Source: Globomyces pollinis-pini
Lineage: Eukaryota; Chytridiomycota; Chytridiomycetes; Rhizophydiales; Globomycetaceae
NCBI GenBank assembly: GCA_025399215.1
Contig: MU621147.1
Span: forward strand, 1 to 64,000
Length of the DNA stretch: 64,000 nucleotides
Direction of reading: 5' to 3'
Part shown: positions 33,154 through 43,421 of the stretch, one piece after another
Layout: each line of letters starts with the position of its first letter
Numbering within the stretch: position 1 is the stretch's first letter
Notes under the pieces: model-generated
Told to the model about the DNA's origin: nothing
The model's database searches: none
Seen by the model: only the letters and a program-made list of their open reading frames with translations
Made by a program: the position numbers and the translations under genes

Positions 33154-35564
33154 CTACGAAGAAGGGGGAGGACGATGTCGATTTCTCATCATAATAAACA
33201 CAACAGGAACTGGATTTCTATGGGTACGAGGTTGAACTGGTGGAGCATTAGGATCAGGTTCTCTTTCAGTACGTGTAACACATGAAGATCTACAAACTGG
33301 ACAACTATTACGATAGCTAACGAGCCACTACTTGTCAATTAACAATTTCATTACATTATCAAGACACGATTTATGAAATCCATGCTGACAAGGAAGTACT
33401 CTTAATGATTCTCCTTCTTCATAGGCATCCAAACAAATAGTACATTTTTCATTAGTGGTTCCTAATAGATCTGAAATCTTTGTTACAGCGTTCGGAGTAG
33501 TACTTGGGGATGTATCAGTGTCGGTGGATGGAGCATTTGGAGTGGATGTGAATTCTAAGACTGGTATTTGTTCTTCAACATCACGTCTATCGGCATTGAG
33601 AGGACGAGCTGGTCCAAGAAGTTCAGCAAGACGCAAAAGAGACTCATACTGACTACCATCGGTCGCATCTAGATCAGCATTTAATGGTTGCCCTCCATTC
33701 ACAGCCTGTCTTAAATGGTCCATCAAAAGAGGTAATATTTGCGATCCAATCCCTGTGTTTCGACTAGCGTCTTCCAGAGGTGGTTGGGGAATATCTTCAC
33801 CAGAATCAGTCGGATTATTCATCGGATTATTCATATTGTTGGTCACTCCATCCATCAAATCTCGAAAACTTGGTGTTAATGGAAGACTTTCGACCATTGA
33901 ATTTATAAACGTGTTCATATCAGAGTTGACGTTAGACTCAGAGTTACTGGTATCAGAATTAGTGCCAGAAAGTGGTTCTGTTGTGTTTGGGGGAAACCGA
34001 AATCTAATGGTAGAAGTTCGTGGATGTCCTGTACCACTGGCAGTACTGGAGAGCGAATCTGTAGCATTTTGATGAAACCGGAATCTTGTGGCTGTACTTC
34101 GTGGGGTTCCAGAATCAGTAGCAGTAAACAATGAATCCGAAGCATTTGGTCTTGTGGTAGGATTTCGAGAGTCACTAGTATCAGTAGCAGTGCTATGAGG
34201 TGGTCGAAATCTACGAAGAGATGGTAATCGATCACCTAAACCACTTGTGGTGTGATCAGCTCTAAAATCTACAGCTCTATTAGGCAAAGTGTCTGTGATC
34301 CTTCGTTCCCTAAACCGACGTACAAAACGAGATGTGTTGTCAATAGAAGCATTGTCACGATTAGTTCCATCAACAACGGAGGGATTTTCTGGTTGTGTAG
34401 AGCTTGGCGCTCTGGGGGAACGAAATTGTTGTTGAACAGTCGATTCAGTATTATTTGATGATACTGTGTTAGTTGGGTCTCGATTACTTGAGGGACCCCC
34501 AAAACTAAAGTTGACAGTTTGACCAGGTTGTCTATTAAGTATTCTACGAAGTGAATCCGGACGAGACATCAACTCTTGAATAATATTTTCACGAATAGCA
34601 TCATCAGCCACATCGTTTGATGAACCATCTGGTCTTTGAATTTGAACCCCTATAAATATCACTGGAGTTCCAAGTCGACGTCTTTCATTTGGAACTTCCC
34701 CAGCAGCCGTCTGGTTGGATTCAAGATTTGAAGTGGTGCCAGAATTATTTCTAGTCTGTGTCGGTATGATAGGATCCACTGAATTTACTTCGTTTCTAGT
34801 AGTTGGTACATTTGGGGTTATAAAGGTTGGAGGAGGATTAGATGGTTCAGCATGGATTGGTTCATCAATTGGAACATTTTGAGGTTGATTTAACAAGGGA
34901 AAAGATAAACGACGATTTTGATTTCGAAGACTAGCTTGAAAAATAGAATTGGTATTCACTTCTGCAGCCGACAGACCTACTTGACCAGGATAATTCAAAC
35001 TTGGAGTTGCCATACGGCCACTCGGAGTTCTAAAATTTGCTTGAATAAATCTCCTAGGGGTATCCTCTGTAACTTCCGATAGTTGTTGATTATGAGTCCA
35101 AACAGGTGTACGACGAGGGAGGACAGTATTGTTTTCAGCTTTTAGAATTAAATTAAATTTATCTTACATGTAAGGTTAATACCTCTCAGTTCATTACGAG
35201 ACGAAGAGAGTGAATCTAAGGAATAGCGTCGTAAATTAGAAGTGTTTAGTCCCGGAATACTGATCCTTTCACTGTTAATTTCCTGGTCCACAAATGCTTC
35301 TTCCACAGAGGTCACTTGTGGTTGGACAGAGTTTAGAGTTTCTGTGTTTAAAGTTGAAGTTTCTTGTACAGTTTGAGATGAAGAACTTTGGGATGAAGTA
35401 TTAGAATGATTCTCTATGGAATCTTTAAGTTCAGGAGATGTTTGATTTTGAGGTACGTCAGAATTAATAGGGGAATCAACGTCCATTGCACTTCCCTGGT
35501 TACTGTTCTCAACCATACTTTGAGATTCAGTAGCTGCAGTCTGCCTGGAATTAAAATTACCCAT
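33154..35564 (-). CDS. RING-H2 protein with a long disordered region
   Basis: Three exons (35183-35564, 33355-35138, 33154-33327) join to 779 aa. It begins MGNFNSRQ, a good N-myristoylation signal. About 600 residues are Ser/Thr/Asn/Pro-rich with few hydrophobics and several related (R)FRFHQNATDSL / RFRFPPNTTEPL units near residues 370-430. The RING-H2 sits at the C-terminus: CTICLDAY, then LPCQHGFHKSCLDNW, then CPVCRSSC. The 27-nt intron at 33328-33354 splits the RING between LDN and W. A membrane-tethered ubiquitin ligase is the likely role; substrates are unknown. Some RING proteins of similar layout act in endosomal or Golgi sorting, but no orthologue was recognised. Confidence 0.8.
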
Positions 35565-35692
35565 TACGTAAATAACTTGGTGTTTTTTTGTAAAACTAAT
35601 TTTAAGCCCTTCCTTCAACGCCTGTCTTTTGATGACAAACAACAAACTTAAACATTAAAGATTCGTTAAACAGAGTCAAATTTTTTATTTCT

Positions 35693-37249
35693 TTATCCCC
35701 GGTATGCTTTGATCTTGGCTTCAATCTCTGGTCGGAAATGTCTAATTAAGCCTTGTACTGGCCAAGCTGCTGCATCTCCCTACTAATTAACATATCTTTA
35801 ATGGAATTTTACCAAAGCACAAATAGTATGTCCTTCAATCTGTCTGGAGAGTTCTTCAATCATATCAATCTCGGCTTTATGAGCATTTCCTTCTTCAAAT
35901 CGTCTCATCATATTGCTCATCCAAGTAGTACCTTCTCTACATGGTGTGCATTGCCCACAACTTTCATGCTGGTAGAATGCACTGAGTCGTGAAATAGCTG
36001 AAACAATATCAGTAGATTTGTCCATAACAATAACAGCTGCAGTACCAAGCCCAGAGGTGACATCCCTTAAAGCATCAAAGTCCATAAGCACATCGTCACA
36101 GATAGACTTTGGAAGAACTGGGACGGATGATCCTCCTGGAATAATACCTAGAAGATTATCCCATCCCCCTTTCACACCACCACAATGTTTTTCAATCAAT
36201 TCTCTGAGTGGAATAGACATTTCTTCTTCAACTGTACATGGAGTGTTGACATGTCCAGAAATACAAAAGAGTTTGGTACCAGAGTTTCTTGGTCGACCAA
36301 ACGACGCAAACCAATCACCACCACGTCTGCAAATTGTTGGTGCAACGGCAACAGTTTCTACGTTAGCAACCTATTTAATTAATTGGTGTTCAAAAAAAAA
36401 GTATTATGAAATGAAAAGTCAATTAATTAAAGGATAACGTACAGTGGTAGGGCAACCAAAAAGACCAACGTCGGCAGGGAATGGCGGCTTTAATCTAGGC
36501 TTGCCCTGTTTTCCTTCAATGGATTCGATTAAAGCGGTTTCCTCTCCACAAATGTAGGCACCAGCACCACGATGAATATAAACATCAAAGTCGTAACCAG
36601 AACCACAAGCGTTTTTACCAATCAAACCTTCTTTATATGCTTCATTGATAGCAACTTGAAGATTAGTAGCTTCATTGTAAAATTCTCCACGAATATAAAT
36701 GTATGCAGCATTCGCATTCATAGCTCGGCCAGCGACCAAACATCCTTCCACTAACTTGTGTGGATCATGACGCAAAATTTCACGATCTTTTTATAGTCAA
36801 ATTAGTTAATCAATTACCTTTGCAAGTTCCAGGTTCACCTTCATCAGCATTGATGACCAAGTACCGAGGTCTACCATCAGGACCACCAGGTTTATTCATA
36901 AAAGACCATTTTAAACCGGAAGGAAATCCAGCACCACCTCTACCTCTCAATCCAGATGCTTTAACTTGGTCAATAATCCAAGTATCTCCTTTATCAAGGA
37001 TATCTTTGGTTCTATGCCAGTCACCTCTTTTTTTTGCACCTTGAAGTTTGAAATCATGTCTTCCATAAAGATTAGTGAAGATTCTATCAGAATCTTTAAG
37101 ATTTCCATAAGTTCTTTCAGCTATAAAGAATCAATAATTGAAGATGAATAAAAACAAAAAGGAGATAACAATAGATAATAATTTGAGTTAAGATTACTTG
37201 TAGCTAGCATACGACGCTGATTCAATTGTGGTATTATCCTTCGATACAT
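35693..37249 (-). CDS. NDUFV1: NADH:ubiquinone oxidoreductase 51-kDa subunit (NDUFV1)
   Basis: The N-terminus [15 protein letters not shown] is a mitochondrial presequence. Exons then give the NADH/FMN site ([59 protein letters not shown]) and the N3 iron-sulphur ligands ([13 protein letters not shown] with the distant Cys in HTICALGDAAAWP). The end is [17 protein letters not shown]. At least four introns are present; one ends TTAATTAG at 35782. It oxidises NADH in the matrix arm of complex I. Its presence argues against organisms that lost complex I, such as Rozella. Confidence 0.96.
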
Positions 37250-37737
37250 TCTTGAATTTTGTTTTTGAAAAATTTAAAAATTGAAAAATGAAATGACAAT
37301 TGATTTGTTGAGGATAAATATACAAAATCTGAATTCAGATTACGATCGACAACCTTCATGTTGGGCATTCTATTACTAATAAAGTATGATGTATTGTTAG
37401 TTGTATCGTAAATTTACTTGTAATGTTTACTGGGATTAGCTTAAAATCTTAATCACAAAATATAAACTACTAGTGAGAACCAATCAAATTTCATTTATTA
37501 CAACTAAAACCTTTAATGATAACAGGTCAATATCAATGAATAAAATGATTCACCTTTGTTACTCACCATCAAGAATAACTATTGATGGTATTACTAATAA
37601 TCATTCTTATTCCTATCAAGAATAATTTCTACATCAACCAATTCCATGAAGAATTTATATTTGGAAAGAGAACTAAACCTTTACTACGCACCTTGATCCA
37701 TATGAAATTGATTTTTCTCTCCCTTCATTCATTAGAC
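37250..37737. other. Intergenic region between NDUFV1 and the tandem pair
   Basis: It is AT-rich and lies between divergent genes. An open frame from about 37582 runs into the conserved upstream flank of the first tandem copy but has no family features. No RNA gene or repeat was recognised before the duplication unit begins near 37738. Confidence 0.4.
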
Positions 37738-38550
37738 ATTACCATTGATTCCAATACACGAATTGTTGTTAGCTTCGCCTCCACTACAAGGGGAAAAAAC
37801 TGTTGTCCTTTAAAAACCAATGAAATCACATATTTCAACTCACAGTATGAAGGGTATACGCTTAGCTCTTTTGTTATTGGTATGTGGCTCTTTTATTTTG
37901 TTTAAAGGATGGACTGTCAATTGCTCCCCGTCTGTCAGGATTACGAAATTTACTGCAGTCATCGGTTACAAAGAAGATGTATATTACAGACTTGAAAATG
38001 GAACTTTTTTAACTGCTACAATGTATCGTGACAACCCTACTGACAACGGAGTAGCATCAGTAGATGTAGATTGGGTATTTCCCGAGAAAATGAAAGGAGA
38101 GTTCGTCAAGTTCTTTAAACCACGGCCTGATATCGCAGCTATAGAAAAGCTTTATTATAAGCATGGTAGAAATATTTACAAAAACTCGATCAAAGGGGAA
38201 GAAAAGGTTTACGAACTCCCTAGGTGTCAGAACGTCAAGTTTGAAATTCTAATTGGCTCATCATTTCTATTTATAATGTCTAATGATTGAATGCTCCAAT
38301 AAAGAATGTCATGTCTTACAGGATGATTCGCAAAAATGTCAATAAGAGTTCATATATCAATAGGAAAATTTGTATGAGATAGATCTAATGCTCCTACCTA
38401 ATAATTATCAGCTAATATTAGACGAATTTTATCTAACACTAATATTAGATGAGATTTCTATTCTGTTCACTGGTTTCCCAACTGAGATTGTTGAACGCGA
38501 TATATTTCAAGATATCGTAACTTAGAAATAATATTTACTTATTATTCTTT
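37738..38550 (+). repeat. Tandem duplication unit, copy 1
   Basis: The unit holds an upstream flank (GTTGTTAGCTTCGCCTCC…ACAAGGGGAAAAAACTG), the gene at 37820-38290, a 3' segment starting AATGCTCCAATAAAGAAT, and a distal block with CTGGTTTCCCAACTGAGATT and GAACGCGATATATTTC. All recur in copy 2 about 822 bp downstream. Copy 1 has about 60 bp extra in its 3' part, with two TAATATTAGA elements. Confidence 0.9.
37820..38290 (+). CDS. Small secreted/membrane protein, tandem copy 1
   Basis: A single exon of 156 codons; a second in-frame ATG at 37847 (MKGIRLALLLL) may be the true start, because it places the hydrophobic segment at the extreme N-terminus. That segment (GIRLALLLLVCGSFILF) looks like a signal peptide or signal anchor. 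The mature part has a Cys early on (VNCSPS), DVYYRLENGTFLTAT, VDWVFPEKMKGEFVK and a conserved end YELPRCQNVKFEIL. Two cysteines could form a disulphide. No family was recognised. It is strongly similar to the next gene, with most differences in the middle. A role in secretion or host interaction is speculation. Confidence 0.75.
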   Translation: MKSHISTHSMKGIRLALLLLVCGSFILFKGWTVNCSPSVRITKFTAVIGYKEDVYYRLENGTFLTATMYRDNPTDNGVASVDVDWVFPEKMKGEFVKFFKPRPDIAAIEKLYYKHGRNIYKNSIKGEEKVYELPRCQNVKFEILIGSSFLFIMSND

Positions 38551-38560
38551 CATTCAGCAG

Positions 38561-39329
38561 ATTCCAGTGATTTCAATACACGAAATGTTGTTAGCTTCGC
38601 CTCCACCACAAGGGGAAAAAACTGTTCTCCTTTAAAAAACAATGAAATCACATATTTTAACTCACAGTATGAAGGGTATACGCTTGGCTCTTTTGTTACT
38701 GGTATTTGGCTCTTTTATTTTGTTTAAAGGATGGACTGTCAATTGCTCCTCATCTGTCAGGATTACGAAATTTACTGCAAGTGATATTGGTATGGTAGCA
38801 GATGTATATTACAAACTTGAAAATGGAACCTTTTTAACTGCTACACTGTATCGTGATAACAACTCTGGAACTAATGTAGGATCAGTAAATGTAGATTGGG
38901 TATTTCCTGAGAAAATGAAAGGAGAGTTCGTCAAGTATCTTAAACTAAGTCCTGAAAGCATAAATCATGAAAAGCTATATTATAAGCATGGTAGAAATAT
39001 TTACAAAAACTCGATTAATGGAGAAGAAAAGGTTTACGAACTCCCTAGGTGTCAGAATGTCAAGTTTGAAATTCTAATGGCACAAGGAGTGTTTCTATTT
39101 ATAATGTCTAATGATTGAATGCTCCAATAAAGAATTTCTTGTCTTTGAGGATGGTTCGCAAAATTTGCCAATAAGAAGTTCTTATAGCAAGAGGAAAGTT
39201 TGTATGAGATAGATCCAAATAATTAAAGTCAGCAGTTTTCCATTATTCTGTTCGCTGGTTTCCCAACTGAGATTGTTGAACGCGATATATTTCAAGAGAT
39301 CATATCTTAGTATTAATATTTACTTATTA
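38561..39329 (+). repeat. Tandem duplication unit, copy 2
   Basis: It mirrors copy 1 from the TTTCAATACACGAAATGTTG flank through the gene and the 3' block CTGGTTTCCCAACTGAGATT, offset by about 822 bp. The 5' flank of about 70 bp before the ATG is conserved almost base for base, suggesting a recent duplication or constraint on the promoter. Confidence 0.9.
38642..39118 (+). CDS. Small secreted/membrane protein, tandem copy 2
   Basis: 158 codons, with the same layout as copy 1: N-terminal hydrophobic segment (GIRLALLLLVFGSFILF), VNCSSSVRITKFTA, DVYYKLENGTFLTAT, VDWVFPEKMKGEFVKY, KLYYKHGRNIYKNSI and the end YELPRCQNVKFEIL. It differs by small in-frame changes (ASDIGMVA against AVIGYKE; NNSGTNVGSVN against NPTDNGVASVD), the pattern expected if the protein is under selection and not decaying. 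An alternative start is the in-frame ATG at 38669. Confidence 0.75.
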   Translation: MKSHILTHSMKGIRLALLLLVFGSFILFKGWTVNCSSSVRITKFTASDIGMVADVYYKLENGTFLTATLYRDNNSGTNVGSVNVDWVFPEKMKGEFVKYLKLSPESINHEKLYYKHGRNIYKNSINGEEKVYELPRCQNVKFEILMAQGVFLFIMSND

Positions 39330-40027
39330 AATTCGGTGTTATCATAGGGTCAAATATCCGTGTACTATTTTGATGTTTAAGCATTAAACTATTTCACGAT
39401 TTAATTTTGTGATTAATTGTGGGTGATAGTTAGTAACTTGTTTCAAGTGGAACATACCAAAAGAACGCAAGTCAGAAGACCTTGATAATTCGTTATCAAA
39501 TTGCGTTTTTAGGTATTATGAAGTGTTCATATACGATGCTTACGATTTAGAATTGGTAAACTCACTTCATTATTGTGTGGGTTCATCTTTTGCAATTCAA
39601 GTCAATCATTTATTTGAATGAAATTAAAAATCTTGGTTGAAGTTTTGTAAAAATACAAGGAAATGGGCGTTGAAAGGAAACGGTAAGATCATTTATGAGA
39701 AATAAATTGATACACGGTCCCTCTGGAAAAAAAGAAACGCCACGAATAGAACGAAATCAAGAAATGACTGTAATTAAAGACACTAAAGACTGTCTGTCTA
39801 AACTCAAGTTGTCTGTAGCGTTTGTTTAATAAGAGTTCCATTTTACCCCCAATGAATGATCATTTTTTATCGAATTTGATGAACGGCAACATTTGAATGA
39901 TAGTGACACGGTATTAATTTGTGTCATGGGAGTTGCGGTACAAGATTTATTCCAGATACATCTCAGATCATGTGCTTTCAAGTATATAAAACGAGGGAGA
40001 ATCTGTCAAAAAACCCTTTCACTGAAG
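39330..40027. other. ~700-bp intergenic region
   Basis: No RNA gene, repeat or conserved coding region was seen. A frame open from 39893 starts without an ATG and merges into the transporter gene; the in-frame ATG at 40028 is preferred because the hydrophobic repeat begins there. The last part presumably carries the transporter promoter. Confidence 0.4.
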
Positions 40028-41035
40028 ATGGCTATGGACTTGATTGGTGCGTTATTGACTTTGGTATCTGGAATTTTGGCTACTCTTTGCAATGGACAAA
40101 ATGGAACTCTAGGCGGGAAAACTTCCTTTATATTTGCAAGTACATTTTCATATGGTGTTGGTGTTATTTTTCTTTCTATTCTTTGGTTAGTCGATTCCAA
40201 AATGGGATCTGACGTTGCCATGTACAATCTGCCCAAAGTTCCCTGGTGGTCTTGGTTTGGAGGAGTTTGTGGTGCAAGTGCTGTATTGTTACTTACAATT
40301 TCAACTCCAAGACTTGGTGCTTCTATTGTCATTAGTTGTTTGATATCTATGCAAATGATCTCGAGTGTTGTTTTTGATTCATTTGGATTGGTTGGATTTC
40401 GACAGGTGACGCCAACCCCACTAAAATTGGTGGGTAGTGTACTATTGATTGTATCCATTCTTGTAATTTCGATAGAACCAAAGGTTAAATCGATCCCAAA
40501 TGATGATCTGGAAAAAGATAATCAAAAGAGTGATTTAAAAGATGATGTTCCTATTGGTGATGTTCCCATCCATGTCACTTCTTTTAACGGTTACATGATT
40601 TTTGCTGCTCTATCTGCAGGTACTTTGTTGACTATGAGTGCTGGAATGGCTGGTCAAGTAGCGTTACATAGTTCGAATACTTTTAGTTCCTTCTTAACTC
40701 AGATCTCAGGAACTTTGACGTTGTGTGTTTATCTACTGGTTGATTGGATGATTTACAAGCACAAGTTCCAGATTTCTACTGCCATGAAAATTCTTCCATT
40801 ATGGGCTTGGTTTGGATTTATTGGAAGTACGTTTTTCGTAGCTATATCCACATTTTATGCCTCGAAACTTGGTAGTGTGATGTTTACCGCCTTCCTTATA
40901 GCTGGACAAGTCCCAACAGCTTTAATTTGCGATCAATTTGGAATCATGGGAGTTCCTCTGAAAAAGACTACTATTCAAAGGGTGATTGGAATTATATTAC
41001 TACTTGTTTCTGTGATATTGGTTACCATTGCTTAA
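40028..41035 (+). CDS. YdcZ (DUF606)-type DMT-superfamily transporter, internally duplicated
   Basis: A single exon of 335 codons from the ATG at 40028. About ten membrane segments form two homologous halves. The first has LIGALLTLVSGILATLCNGQNG, PWWSWFGGVCGASAV, TPRLGASIVI, DSFGLVGF and ILVISI. The second has MIFAALSAGTLLTMSAGM, PLWAWFGFIGSTFFV, SKLGSVMFTAFLIAGQ, DQFGIMGVP and ILLLVSVILVTI. These are hallmarks of the DMT YdcZ family (PF04657), in which bacterial proteins usually have one such unit. The halves are linked by an acidic loop (DDLEKDNQKSDLKDD). The substrate is unknown. Lack of introns and the bacterial-type family suggest possible ancient transfer. Confidence 0.82.
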   Translation: MAMDLIGALLTLVSGILATLCNGQNGTLGGKTSFIFASTFSYGVGVIFLSILWLVDSKMGSDVAMYNLPKVPWWSWFGGVCGASAVLLLTISTPRLGASIVISCLISMQMISSVVFDSFGLVGFRQVTPTPLKLVGSVLLIVSILVISIEPKVKSIPNDDLEKDNQKSDLKDDVPIGDVPIHVTSFNGYMIFAALSAGTLLTMSAGMAGQVALHSSNTFSSFLTQISGTLTLCVYLLVDWMIYKHKFQISTAMKILPLWAWFGFIGSTFFVAISTFYASKLGSVMFTAFLIAGQVPTALICDQFGIMGVPLKKTTIQRVIGIILLLVSVILVTIA

Positions 41036-41150
41036 TTTAAAAATGACCCAGTTCCCTGCCTTAAGGCTATCTTTATTTAAGAACGTTTGCTCATTAGAAT
41101 AGTATAAAAAATAAATATATTCACTTATTACTCTATTATGCCTAATTTAC
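41031..41150 (+). repeat. ~110-bp dispersed repeat, copy 1
   Basis: It starts at the stop of the transporter gene: CTTAATTTAAAAATGACCCA, then GTTCCCTGCCTTAAGGCTAT, CTTTATTTAAGAACGTTTGC and TCATTAGAAT, ending with ATTCACTTATTACT. It is a direct repeat of 42102-42210 and contains an ATAAAT-rich polyadenylation-like stretch. Confidence 0.9.
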
Positions 41151-41433
41151 TATGATCTGCAATGAGTTGGGAATTTCTGATTGGCTATGGTTCTTTCTAG
41201 ATTACTTTAATTATTTGCGTTCATATTAAAGTGAGTAGATAATTATTAAAACTTATATATCGTCTCTTGCAGTTAAAAGTTGCTCTTTAAGAAACCAAAC
41301 TATGGGATGTTTACTTTTACTTACTACTTGTACGGTCATACAAAAACAAGAGCTCTTTCTTGCAGGCTTTAAGAAAGTCATCTATATTGGTTTCAATAAC
41401 GTTTCATTTTTCGGAAAGTTTTTTTCCTAAAAA

Positions 41434-41997
41434 ATGCTTAAAATATACTTCAAAGTACCAGCACTCTCCGATACACTACTCGCTATTGACCAATTTGAAG
41501 GGAATACTATTTCAGCTCTGAAATGCGCGATAAAAGAAGCAGTTATGCCTGCTTTACAGACTCCAATTTGTAATTTGGATTTGAAAATTGGAAGCTCAAT
41601 TATTGGAGAAGAAATATTAGGAGACTCAGATTTGAGGGATGTATTAGAAGAAGCCCAAATTTCAATCCTTAACCCAATCATAGTGATTCCTTCAATAACT
41701 TACTTGGACCAATGCATTCTGTGTTTTTGCTTTTCATTTGGTTTAGGACTCGGCTACTTTGTCGCTCTCTATTTGGGACTGACTAATGTAATGGAAGAAT
41801 ATCATTATCCATTTATTGCTGAAATCATTTTGTTCACTATTGAAATTGCAAGCATAGGATGTTCTCTTTATATTATCTGGCATTTGATTCGTTTATCTGG
41901 CAAGCAGCAATGGAATTCACAATTTGCATCTGTTTTCGCTGGAGTCGTCTTTAGTGTTTTTGTAGAACTATCGTTCGCATTACTAAGAAAGGATTAA
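41434..41997 (+). CDS. Unknown protein: ubiquitin-like N-terminus plus three membrane segments
   Basis: A single exon of 187 codons. Residues 1-88 (MLKIYFKVPALSDTLLAI…, ISALKCAIKEAV, LKIGSSIIGEEILGDSDL, ILNPIIVI) have the strand-turn-helix rhythm of a ubiquitin-like fold such as those that begin Crinkler proteins; this is pattern reading, not a proven match. Three hydrophobic segments follow (CILCFCFSFGLGLGYFVALY, PFIAEIILFTIEIASIGCSL, FASVFAGVVFSVFVELSFAL). No family was recognised. It is bracketed by the two copies of the ~110-bp repeat. Confidence 0.6.
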   Translation: MLKIYFKVPALSDTLLAIDQFEGNTISALKCAIKEAVMPALQTPICNLDLKIGSSIIGEEILGDSDLRDVLEEAQISILNPIIVIPSITYLDQCILCFCFSFGLGLGYFVALYLGLTNVMEEYHYPFIAEIILFTIEIASIGCSLYIIWHLIRLSGKQQWNSQFASVFAGVVFSVFVELSFALLRKD

Positions 41998-42101
41998 TAA
42001 ACTTTTTTCAGAATCATCCCATAATGATTGAACAAAAATTGTCATTGATAGTCTTGCCAATGAAAATTGCCATCTACTACCCATCTCTCTCCTTTAACTA
42101 A

Positions 42102-42210
42102 CTTAACTTAAAAATGACCCAGTTCCCTGCTTTAAGGCTATCTTTATTTATGAACGTTTACTCATTAGAATAAATAAATATTCACTTAGTACTTCTATGT
42201 CTACTTTACT
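42102..42210 (+). repeat. ~110-bp dispersed repeat, copy 2
   Basis: CTTAACTTAAAAATGACCCA, GTTCCCTGCTTTAAGGCTAT, CTTTATTTATGAACGTTTAC, TCATTAGAAT and ATTCACTTAGTACT match 41031-41150 with a few substitutions. It lies about 100 bp after the stop at 41997 and 50 bp before the COQ3 start. Confidence 0.9.
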
Positions 42211-42261
42211 TGTCTCTGTGTCTGGTTAAACCAAGAAAAAATTTACTCAAAATACTTGTAA

Positions 42262-43311
42262 ATGTTGGTAAATCATCATACCAAATTCTTGAACAGAGTG
42301 GTTTACAGGATGGGAATTCAAAAACTGAAATGGATCCATTCAACCACTTCATTATCAAATATTCAAAATCAACCATCATTCAACAATACCAAATCTGTAG
42401 ATGAAGAAGAAATGAAAAGGTTTTCTATAACTGCTAAAGAATGGTGGAATCCAAATGGTCCTTATGCAGTACTTCATCGAATGAATCCTGTTAGAAGTAA
42501 TCATTCATCACTAAAATTATTATTTAGTCAATTATATTCGTAAACAATTAGAATTACCTTTTATATCCACAAATACTCCAGCTCTACCTTTCAAAGATAG
42601 ACGGATTCTAGATATTGGTTGTGGTGGTGGATTTTTATCACAAGTATTTGATTTCTGTTTAATTGTTAGAGTTTAGCAAGGTTGGGTGCTAAAGTAACTG
42701 CTGTAGATGCCAACCTTGAAAACATTCAAATTGCAAAATCTTATAATCGATCAAAAGATATTAATTTTATTCATACAACTGCAGGTTTGATTCATACCTA
42801 TCCTAATTTTAATATTTAGAATCTTTATTGGAAAATGGTGAATTATTTGATGCTGTTTGTGCATTAGAAGTCATTGAACATGTTACTGATCCTAAAGAAT
42901 TTGTATCAGTTTGTAAACAATTAGTCAAAGTATCGTCTTGTTGAATATTTAACCAACAGCCTGATGGATATATTTTCTTTTCTACCATAAACAGAACTCC
43001 ATTAGCTTATTTAGGAACCATTTTACTTGCTGAACAGGTATTGAATTGGGTTCCAAAAGGAACTCATACGTTTGATGTAACAAACTAAATGGACTGATCA
43101 ATTTTAGAAATATGTTACTCCAAATGAATTAAAAGGTTTTTGTAATGGATTTGATATTGTTGATGTATCGGGTATGGGTTACAATCCCGTCACGCGTGAG
43201 TGGTCGGTATTGAATGGAAATGGATTTGGTGATCTAGAAATGAATTACATTATGGTGGCCAAAAGGCCAAGTGATGAGCATACTACAGTTGAACATTCCA
43301 ATAAACTCTGA
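42262..43311 (+). CDS. COQ3: Ubiquinone biosynthesis O-methyltransferase
   Basis: The basic N-terminus (MLVNHHTKFLNRVVYRMGIQKLK) fits a mitochondrial presequence. The conserved KEWWNPNGPYAVLHRMNPVR follows, with a 31-nt intron (GTAATC…TTATTTAG) to INYIRKQLELPF. SAM-binding motif I is ILDIGCGGGFLS. Later motifs are LGAKVTAVDAN, FDAVCALEVIEHVTDP, PDGYIFFSTINRTPLAYL and the C-terminal YNPVTREWSV, NYIMVAKRP. Five or six short introns interrupt it. The enzyme makes both O-methylations of coenzyme Q in mitochondria. Identification is clear from the order of the motifs. Confidence 0.95.
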
Positions 43312-43421
43312 TTAATGTATCCTATAAAAGATATTCTGGTTTTTTAAACTTGATCTACAAGGCAAAGAATGTAAATTGTCGATGAATAATTGCTTGTATA
43401 TTTATTAGATTCTCAAGAGGA

